Assembly: GCA_013388565.1 (NCBI GenBank)
Contig: JACAEZ010000173.1
Span: 1-5,029, forward strand
Reading direction: 5' to 3'
Origin: Campylobacterales bacterium
Lineage (GTDB): Bacteria; Campylobacterota; Campylobacteria; Campylobacterales; JACAEZ01
Length of the DNA stretch: 5,029 nt
Shown here: positions 1 to 5,029 of the stretch, one piece after another
Layout of the letters: each line of letters starts with the position of its first letter
How positions within the stretch are numbered: position 1 is the first letter of the stretch
Made by a program: the position numbers and the translations under genes
Notes under the pieces: model-generated
Told to the model about the DNA's origin: nothing
Seen by the model: the letters and a program-made list of their open reading frames with translations, nothing else
Database searches by the model: none

Positions 1-58
1 ACATTCATGAGAAACCAAATGGATTGATATTAAAATTTTTAATATTAATTTTTTAAAG

Positions 59-99
59 ATAACGTCTTACCTGATAAAGTAGGATGTCATGAATTTTTT
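59..99 (+). terminator. Possible intrinsic terminator of an unseen plus-strand transcript
   Basis: Bases 62-70 (ACGTCTTAC) can pair with 79-87 (GTAGGATGT) as a nine-pair stem with an eight-base loop. Two of the pairs are G-U, so the stem is continuous only in plus-strand RNA; the minus-strand copy has two A-C mismatches. After one mismatch, 59-60 can also pair with 89-90. A run of six T follows at 94-99. This is the layout of a rho-independent terminator for a gene or small RNA entering from the left edge and converging on murA. The stem is only moderately GC-rich and the T-run starts a few bases after it, so the call is tentative. Confidence 0.35.
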
Positions 100-123
100 C
101 ACCTTTTAAAAAAGGTGAAAAAA
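94..123. repeat. A/T-flanked perfect palindrome just past the murA stop
   Basis: TTTTTTCACCTTTT (94-107) is the exact reverse complement of AAAAGGTGAAAAAA (110-123), with two bases between them, so either strand can fold a stem of up to 14 pairs. It begins about seven bases beyond the murA stop codon. The polarity is the reverse of a normal intrinsic terminator: on both strands the T-run precedes the CACC/GGTG stem and an A-run follows it. It may protect or define the murA mRNA 3' end, but a classic terminator action cannot be claimed. Confidence 0.6.
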
Positions 124-129
124 AATTAT

Positions 130-1392
130 TTATTCTCGAAGTCTATCTATTTTTGCACCAATATTATTTAGTTTTTTCTCAATATTTTCATATCCTCTAT
201 CAAGATGATAAATTCTATGAATATTTGTTTTACCTTTTGCAATAAGTCCAGCCAAAACCAATGCACTACTAGCTCTCAAATCTGTTGCCATTACATCAGC
301 TCCATAAAGCTCCGTTTTGCCATAAATTGTTGCGATATTTCCTTTTAAATGAATATCTGCACCAAGTCTATTTAGTTCGCTTGAGTGCATAAATCTATTT
401 TCAAAGAGTCTCTCTTCTATAATTGAAGTACCTTCAGCTTGAGTGGCTAGTGCCATAAATTGTGCTTGCATATCTGTTGGAAATCCAGGATACTCTGTTG
501 TTACAATTTCTGTTGGAAGTATTTTATTTGTAGGATTTATAGTTACTTCATTTTCTAGTACATCAAGTTTAAAATTCATTTGTGATAATTTTGAAATAAT
601 TGAACTAATATGCTCCGAATTCACATTTTTCAAAGTAATTTTTGAATTTGTAATCGCTCCAGCACAAAGATAAGTACCAGCTTCTATTCTATCTGGAATA
701 ACTTTAATTGGTTTATATTCGATAAGCTCTCTATCTCGTCCAATAATAGTTAGTTCATCAGTTCCAATTCCCTCAATCTCAACACCGCTATTTTTAAGCT
801 CCAAACATAACTGAACCACTTCAGGCTCTTTTGCGGCATTTATGATTTTTGTTTTACCTTTTGCCAAAGTGGCTGCTGTGATGATATTTTCAGTTCCAGT
901 TACTGTGATTTTATCAAACATGATAGTAGTTCCAGTAAGTCCATTTGGTGCAATAGCTTTGATATATCCACCTTTTATATCAATCTCTGCACCCATTTGG
1001 AGTAGAGCTTTTATATGTAAATCTACAGGTCGCTGACCTATCGCACATCCACCTGGAAGTGAAACTTCGCATTGTCCAAATCTCGATAAAAGTGGTCCAA
1101 GTACTAAAATAGAAGCTCTCATAGTTTTAACAATATCATAATTTGCAACCGTATTATTTATTGTAGATGTGTTTATAATAGCTCTATTATTTTCAAATTC
1201 ATAAGAACCATTTAGCATTTTTATTAATTTAAGAAATGTTTTAATATCTACAACATTTGGAACATTTGATATTTCAACACTATTTTTTGCTAAAATCGTA
1301 GAAGATATAAGAGGTAATGCAGAATTTTTTGCCCCTGAAATTGATATATCTCCATTTAATTTTCTATCACCATGCACTTTTAAAAAATCCAT
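130..1392 (-). CDS. murA: UDP-N-acetylglucosamine 1-carboxyvinyltransferase (MurA), complete
   Basis: Cytoplasmic enzyme that transfers enolpyruvate from phosphoenolpyruvate to the 3'-hydroxyl of UDP-GlcNAc, the first committed step of peptidoglycan synthesis. The 420-residue product has the usual MurA length and two-lobed EPSP-synthase-like fold family sequence. Visible landmarks match the E. coli enzyme: K22-N23 in SGAKNS, R92 in the MRAS segment, the loop [17 protein letters not shown] with the PEP-reactive cysteine at C116 (E. coli C115), D307 in YPGFPTDMQ (general base, E. coli D305), D371-L372-R373, and R399 in HLDRGYE (E. coli R397). Because the loop residue is Cys rather than Asp, the enzyme is expected to be of the fosfomycin-sensitive type; that is family knowledge, not a measurement. 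The ATG is supported by an AAGGGA site four bases upstream. It is transcribed divergently from the permease operon, with no same-strand neighbour visible in the window. No truncation or missing key residue is seen. Confidence 0.97.
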   Translation of the reverse strand: MDFLKVHGDRKLNGDISISGAKNSALPLISSTILAKNSVEISNVPNVVDIKTFLKLIKMLNGSYEFENNRAIINTSTINNTVANYDIVKTMRASILVLGPLLSRFGQCEVSLPGGCAIGQRPVDLHIKALLQMGAEIDIKGGYIKAIAPNGLTGTTIMFDKITVTGTENIITAATLAKGKTKIINAAKEPEVVQLCLELKNSGVEIEGIGTDELTIIGRDRELIEYKPIKVIPDRIEAGTYLCAGAITNSKITLKNVNSEHISSIISKLSQMNFKLDVLENEVTINPTNKILPTEIVTTEYPGFPTDMQAQFMALATQAEGTSIIEERLFENRFMHSSELNRLGADIHLKGNIATIYGKTELYGADVMATDLRASSALVLAGLIAKGKTNIHRIYHLDRGYENIEKKLNNIGAKIDRLRE

Positions 1393-1396
1393 AAAA

Positions 1397-1402
1397 TCCC
1401 TT
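1397..1402 (-). promoter_or_regulatory. Ribosome binding site of murA
   Basis: Read on the minus strand the sequence is AAGGGA, four bases (TTTT) before the ATG at 1392. It supports the chosen murA start. Confidence 0.65.
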
Positions 1403-1415
1403 TTTTTTAATTTAA

Positions 1416-1421
1416 ATTATA
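1416..1421 (-). promoter_or_regulatory. Probable -10 box of the murA promoter
   Basis: A perfect TATAAT on the minus strand, preceded by the T-rich stretch AATTTTTAA, which is typical of sigma-70 promoters in Campylobacterota, where a -35 box is often weak or absent. No good -35 is seen here. Initiation about seven bases downstream (near 1409) would give a leader of about 16 bases that still contains the AAGGGA site. In such AT-rich DNA chance matches occur, but the position is right. Confidence 0.5.
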
Positions 1422-1539
1422 TTAAAAATTGGTTGAAAAGTGCTTGATTTAATTACTAACTCACCTTACACACATAAAAAATAATAAATTTCATATACAC
1501 TACAAAGCCTTATAAAACCCATAAATAACCACTTTTAGA

Positions 1540-1545
1540 TATAAT
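1540..1545 (+). promoter_or_regulatory. Probable -10 box of the permease-uvrA operon promoter
   Basis: The sequence CTTTTAGATATAAT ends in a perfect TATAAT and has the T-rich segment just upstream that characterises Campylobacterota housekeeping promoters. Initiation near 1552 would give a leader of about 30 bases carrying the AAGG site at 1571-1574. There is no convincing -35 hexamer. With the murA -10 about 120 bases to the left, the two promoters are divergent and do not overlap. Confidence 0.6.
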
Positions 1546-1570
1546 CACATCGACAAAAACACGCTTATAA

Positions 1571-1574
1571 AAGG
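1571..1574 (+). promoter_or_regulatory. Ribosome binding site of the permease gene
   Basis: AAGG lies seven bases before the ATG at 1582. It also forms the first half of AAGGCTTT, which is the reverse complement of AAAGCCTT at 1504-1511. Confidence 0.55.
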
Positions 1575-1581
1575 CTTTTTT

Positions 1582-2325
1582 ATGGAAATGATTTTAGAAT
1601 TAATTATATCTGGTTTTTTAGTTGGTATGTTTTCTGGCTTTTTTGGAGTTGGGGGTGGTACATTTTTAGTGCCACTTTTAGTTTTTTTAGGTTTTGGATT
1701 TAAAGAGGCTATTGGTATATCTGTTATGCAAATGGTATTTGGTTCTATTTTTGGCTCTTATTTGAATAAAAAAAATGGCTCGTTGATTTTGAGTGATGGA
1801 AAATTTATTGGTATTGGTGGATTTTTTGGTGCTATTTTAAGTGGGTTTTGTTTAGAGTTTTTACCTACAAAACTATTAGCTACTCTTTTTTTACTATTTG
1901 TTGCTTTTGCTATCTATAGACTGTTTAATCATGGTAAAAAAGTTTATAAAATATATAATCCTAGTTATGTTATTTTAATTATTATTGGTGTTATCATGGG
2001 GTTTTTTGCTATTAGTATTGGTGCTGGTGGTTCTGTATTATTAACTCCATTATTAGTTGGGTATTTTGGATATGATGTAAAAAAAGCTTCATCTATGGGA
2101 CTTTTTTTCGTTGTTTTTTCTTCTATTGCTGGATTTTTATCTCTTAGTTTTAATGGCTTGATTGATTATTACAGTGGTTTTTTTATTGGAATTTCATCGC
2201 TTTTTGGGGTCTATTATGGTATATTCCTAAAAGAAAAAATTAATTCTACTAGTTATAAAAAGATATTAATACTAATCTATGTTATAATATTTGTATTTTC
2301 ATTTTATAAACTAATTTTAAAATAG
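1582..2325 (+). CDS. TSUP (TauE/SafE) family membrane permease
   Basis: A 247-residue, strongly hydrophobic inner-membrane protein, about the normal length for the sulfite exporter TauE/SafE family (TSUP). The family signature appears once in each half, as expected from its internal duplication: GVGGG at residues 22-26 followed by P31, and IGAGG at 146-150 followed by P156, each inside a hydrophobic segment. Further hydrophobic stretches lie at about 4-20, 74-93, 97-113, 128-145, 169-189, 196-214 and 227-245, giving roughly eight membrane spans; a charged loop at about 114-125 separates the halves. Family members move small anions or sulfur or carbon compounds such as sulfite, sulfoacetate or taurine-derived products, but the substrate cannot be read from the sequence and the neighbours are not sulfur genes. 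The start has an AAGG site seven bases upstream and a good promoter before it. It is the first gene of a run with the 192-residue protein and uvrA, and its TAG stop overlaps the next gene's ribosome binding site. No signal peptide or truncation is seen. Confidence 0.88.
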   Translation: MEMILELIISGFLVGMFSGFFGVGGGTFLVPLLVFLGFGFKEAIGISVMQMVFGSIFGSYLNKKNGSLILSDGKFIGIGGFFGAILSGFCLEFLPTKLLATLFLLFVAFAIYRLFNHGKKVYKIYNPSYVILIIIGVIMGFFAISIGAGGSVLLTPLLVGYFGYDVKKASSMGLFFVVFSSIAGFLSLSFNGLIDYYSGFFIGISSLFGVYYGIFLKEKINSTSYKKILILIYVIIFVFSFYKLILK

Positions 2326-2328
2326 GAG
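2324..2328 (+). promoter_or_regulatory. Ribosome binding site deciding a GTG start
   Basis: AGGAG overlaps the TAG stop of the permease gene and sits five bases before GTG at 2334. The in-frame ATG at 2349 would be 20 bases away, too far, so GTG is preferred. The overlap makes translational coupling to the permease likely. Confidence 0.75.
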
Positions 2329-2333
2329 TTTTC

Positions 2334-2912
2334 GTGCAACTATTCAATATGGGTAAAAAGCCAATTATTGGCTCAAAAGGTATTACATTTAGTCCTTCAA
2401 ATGATAAATTTATCTATTTAGAAGATGTGTGTAGGGTGTTAAATGCTTTAAGAGAGACAAAATCACAAGATGTTGAAATTTTAAATGATAATAGTAAGAT
2501 TGGTGATATTTCTTCATTTATTTTAAATAGTGATGAAAAGGTTGCAAAAGTAAATGCACAAAGAGAAAAGTATATAAATAAACTTGAAGATGAAGAAAAA
2601 ACAGTATCTGAAAGAAAAATGGATAGTATAGATAAAAAAATTTATTTAGAAAATTTAGAGATAGAAAAACCTATTAGGGTTCAAAGAGCTGTAAATAAAA
2701 TGGTCTATCATGTAGCAATTGATGAGATTGTAGATATTATGTTAAAAAATAGTATTAGTTCAATAAAAACACCATTTAATGGTAGTTTTCAACATATTTT
2801 AAATAGTATTAAAAATACATTGATTAATAGACGATTTTCGCTAAAGATAGAGTTAGTTGGTTATTATAAAGATGATAATATATTCTTGATTTTAAAAAAT
2901 CCTTATTTTTAA
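2334..2912 (+). CDS. Uncharacterised 192-residue soluble protein
   Basis: I do not recognise this protein and assign no function. It begins at GTG behind a strong AGGAG site, eight bases after the permease stop, and ends 14 bases before uvrA. It has no signal peptide and no membrane span, so it is probably cytoplasmic. Three parts are visible. Residues 1-64 are mixed, with a segment GITFSPSNDKFIYLEDVCRV (16-35) and a single cysteine at C33. Residues 66-118 are highly charged (Lys, Glu, Asp, Arg) and likely to form a long helix or short coiled coil. Residues 119-192 mix predicted helix (VNKMVYHVAIDEIVDIML, 120-137) with a C-terminal section rich in Ile, Leu, Phe and Tyr ending in NPYF. No nucleotide-binding loop, metal cluster or catalytic motif is seen. 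Base composition and codon use resemble the neighbours, and the tight spacing on both sides argues that it is a real expressed gene. A role with the permease or with UvrA would be a guess from position alone. Confidence 0.85.
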   Translation: MQLFNMGKKPIIGSKGITFSPSNDKFIYLEDVCRVLNALRETKSQDVEILNDNSKIGDISSFILNSDEKVAKVNAQREKYINKLEDEEKTVSERKMDSIDKKIYLENLEIEKPIRVQRAVNKMVYHVAIDEIVDIMLKNSISSIKTPFNGSFQHILNSIKNTLINRRFSLKIELVGYYKDDNIFLILKNPYF

Positions 2913-2926
2913 TATAAAGAAAAAAA

Positions 2927-5029
2927 ATGGAAAGTATAAAAATTTTTGGTGCAAGAGAGAATAACCTTAAAAATATAAATTTAGAAATTCCAAAAAATAG
3001 GCTTGTTGTTTTTACAGGACTTAGTGGAAGTGGAAAATCTACATTAGCATTTGATACACTTTATGCAGAAGGTCAAAGAAGATATATCGAATCGCTTTCA
3101 AGCTATGCTAGACAATTTTTAGATAAAGTTGGAAAACCTGATATTGATAAAATTGAAGGATTAACACCAGCTATTGCGATAGACCAAAAAAGTACTTCAA
3201 AAAATCCTCGTTCAACTGTTGGAACAATCACTGAAATTTATGACTATGCAAGGCTTTTATTTGCTAGAGTTGGTACTCAACACTGCCATTTATGCGGTAA
3301 AAAAATTTCTAAAATGAGTTCATCTGATATTATTGAACAAATTTTAAAACTTCCAGATAATTCAAAAATTGTAATTTTAGCTCCACTTATTAGAGAAAAA
3401 AAGGGAACTTCTCATGATTTGTTAGCAACACTTAGACAAAAAGGGTATGTTAGAGCCTTAATTGATGGTGTTATGGTAAGGCTTGATGAAGAGATAGAGC
3501 TTGGCAAAACAAAAAAACATACTATAAAAGCTGTTATTGATAGAGTTGTAATAAAAGATGAAAACAGAAGTAGAATTGCTGAAGATATAGAGAAGGCTTT
3601 GAAAGAGAGTTATGGAGAGGTTGAAGTGGAAATAACAAATCATGAAGAGATGGGTATTGAAAAAAATTTAATTTATTACAGTGAACACATGGCTTGTTTT
3701 GATTGTAAGGTTAGTTTTGAACCACTTGAACCGTTAAGTTTTTCATTCAACTCTCCAAAAGGTGCTTGTCCTATTTGTGATGGGCTTGGTATTCGTTTTG
3801 CTATTGATTTGAAAAAAATTGTTGATGAAGAGTTAAGTATTGAAGATGGTGCTATTAAGACTATGTATGGTTTTAATAAAGGGTACTATTTTTTATTACT
3901 AAAAGCTTTTTGCAAACAAATTGGTATTAGTACAACAACTCCATTAAAAGAGATAGAAGATTATCAAAAGAAAGCTATTCTTCATGGAAGTAGTGAAGTT
4001 GTAGAGTTTGAGTGGAAAAATCATAAAATGAAAAAAAGCTGGGATGGTGTTGTAAAAATATCTTATGAAATGCTGAAAAATGAGAAAGATTTTACAGAGT
4101 ACATGAGTGAAAAAGTGTGCGATAGTTGTAAAGGGTTTCGATTAAAACCTGAAAGTTTGAGTGTAAAAGTTGCAAATATCACAATTTCAGATATGCTATC
4201 ACAACCTATCGAAGAGTGTTATTCGTTTTTTTTAAATGAGGAAAATTTTGCATATTTAACAAAACAAGAGAAAATGATTGCTTCGAGCATTTTAAAAGAG
4301 ATAAAAGAGAGACTATTTTTTCTATATGATGTTGGTCTTGGATATATAACACTTGGTAGAGATGCTAGAACTATAAGTGGTGGTGAGGCTCAACGAATTA
4401 GAATAGCTTCACAAATAGGAAGTGGTTTGACTGGTGTTATGTATGTGCTTGATGAACCTTCTATTGGTCTTCATGAAAGAGATACACAAAAACTAATTAG
4501 AACACTTAGAAATTTACAACAAAAAGGAAATAGTGTTATTGTCGTAGAACATGACAAAGAGACTATTGAAAATGCAGATTTTATTGTTGATATTGGTCCT
4601 GGGGCTGGAAAATTTGGTGGAAGTGTTGTATTTGCTGGAACATTAGATGAATTAAAAAGTTCTAATACACAAACAGCTCTTTACATGAGTGGCAAAAAAA
4701 AGTGTGAATATTTTTATAGACGAAAACAAGAAGATTGGATAGAGATAAAAAATGTTACTATCAATAATATATCAAATTTAAGTACAAAAATTCCACTTAA
4801 AAATTTGGTCTCTATTACTGGAGTTAGCGGGAGTGGTAAAAGTTCATTGATACTTCAAACATTACTACCTGTTGCAAAAGAGTTATTAAATAATGCTAAA
4901 AAAGTAAAAAAAGTAAGTGGTATAGAAATTGATGGACTTGAGTTGTTAGATAAGGTGATATATCTCGACCAAAGTCCAATCGGTAGAACTCCACGAAGTA
5001 ATCCAGCAACTTATACAGGTGTCATGGAT
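2927..5029 (+). CDS. uvrA: UvrABC excinuclease subunit A, 3' end beyond the window
   Basis: Damage-recognition ATPase of nucleotide excision repair; as a dimer it loads UvrB onto damaged DNA. The frame stays open for 701 codons to the window edge, about three quarters of the usual 940 or so residues. In order: first Walker A GLSGSGKST (31-39), Q-loop IAIDQK (83-88), UvrB-interaction region after about residue 115, first zinc module C257-C260-C281-C284, CDSCKGFRL (398-406), ABC signature ISGGEAQRI (from 483), Walker B VMYVLDEPS with D509-E510, switch histidine H542 in VVEHD, then the second Walker A GVSGSGKSS (632-640) and the second Q-loop motif LDQSPIGRTPRSNPATYTG (680-698). The second zinc finger, second signature and second Walker B must lie past 5029. 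The ATG follows a weak purine-rich AAAGAAAAAAA tract rather than a clear AAGG, so coupling to the upstream gene may help initiation. There is no frameshift or missing key residue in the visible part. Confidence 0.97.
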   Translation, partial: MESIKIFGARENNLKNINLEIPKNRLVVFTGLSGSGKSTLAFDTLYAEGQRRYIESLSSYARQFLDKVGKPDIDKIEGLTPAIAIDQKSTSKNPRSTVGTITEIYDYARLLFARVGTQHCHLCGKKISKMSSSDIIEQILKLPDNSKIVILAPLIREKKGTSHDLLATLRQKGYVRALIDGVMVRLDEEIELGKTKKHTIKAVIDRVVIKDENRSRIAEDIEKALKESYGEVEVEITNHEEMGIEKNLIYYSEHMACFDCKVSFEPLEPLSFSFNSPKGACPICDGLGIRFAIDLKKIVDEELSIEDGAIKTMYGFNKGYYFLLLKAFCKQIGISTTTPLKEIEDYQKKAILHGSSEVVEFEWKNHKMKKSWDGVVKISYEMLKNEKDFTEYMSEKVCDSCKGFRLKPESLSVKVANITISDMLSQPIEECYSFFLNEENFAYLTKQEKMIASSILKEIKERLFFLYDVGLGYITLGRDARTISGGEAQRIRIASQIGSGLTGVMYVLDEPSIGLHERDTQKLIRTLRNLQQKGNSVIVVEHDKETIENADFIVDIGPGAGKFGGSVVFAGTLDELKSSNTQTALYMSGKKKCEYFYRRKQEDWIEIKNVTINNISNLSTKIPLKNLVSITGVSGSGKSSLILQTLLPVAKELLNNAKKVKKVSGIEIDGLELLDKVIYLDQSPIGRTPRSNPATYTGVMD

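Noticed and set aside
3..56. C-terminal end of a plus-strand protein in frame 3, stopping at TAA 54-56.
   Set aside because: Only 17 codons are visible, they are of low complexity, and nothing recognisable supports coding.
443..1036. Two short plus-strand open frames (443-673 and 842-1036).
   Set aside because: They lie entirely inside murA on the opposite strand and have no ribosome binding site or recognisable domain; murA is clearly the real gene.
2283..2288. TATAAT near the 3' end of the permease gene as an internal promoter for the downstream genes.
   Set aside because: It sits within coding sequence of very AT-rich composition, with no T-rich extended -10 or -35 element; such matches are expected by chance.
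2349..2351. In-frame ATG as the start of the 192-residue protein.
   Set aside because: It is 20 bases from the only good ribosome binding site, while the GTG at 2334 is five bases from it.
3458..3643. A 61-codon minus-strand open frame.
   Set aside because: It is antisense to the conserved UvrA frame, and its Phe/Ile/Ser-rich product is what AT-rich antisense sequence gives by chance.
3695..3778. The Cys pairs as an independent zinc-finger or transposase domain.
   Set aside because: They are the standard first zinc module of UvrA at residues 257-284, in the expected place between the UvrB-interaction region and the ABC signature.

Overview
The window is an AT-rich stretch of bacterial chromosome. 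Its composition, AGA/TTA-rich codon use, AAGG-type ribosome binding sites and T-rich extended -10 promoters suggest a member of the Campylobacterota, most like an Arcobacter relative. That assignment is an inference from composition and protein resemblance; no rRNA or other taxonomic marker is present.

Layout: positions 1-129 are non-coding. They hold a hairpin followed by a T-run that could end an unseen plus-strand transcript, then a long A/T-flanked palindrome just past murA. A complete murA lies on the minus strand (130-1392). A 189-base divergent intergenic region (1393-1581) carries a good -10 box on each strand. To its right, on the plus strand, is a tight run of three genes: a TauE/SafE-type (TSUP) membrane permease (1582-2325), an unrecognised 192-residue soluble protein starting at GTG (2334-2912), and uvrA (2927 onward), which runs off the right edge after 701 codons. 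The two gaps are 8 and 14 bases, so the three genes are probably one transcription unit read from the promoter near 1540.

Functionally, MurA makes the first committed peptidoglycan precursor and UvrA is the damage-recognition ATPase of nucleotide excision repair; both are housekeeping genes with their key residues intact. The permease probably moves a small anion, and its substrate cannot be read from the sequence. Nothing visible links cell wall, permease and DNA repair into one pathway; the shared operon may be only positional. I see no mobile element, CRISPR array, tRNA or rRNA, and no clear sign of a new defence or metabolic system. The 192-residue protein between the permease and uvrA is the only gene of unknown role.
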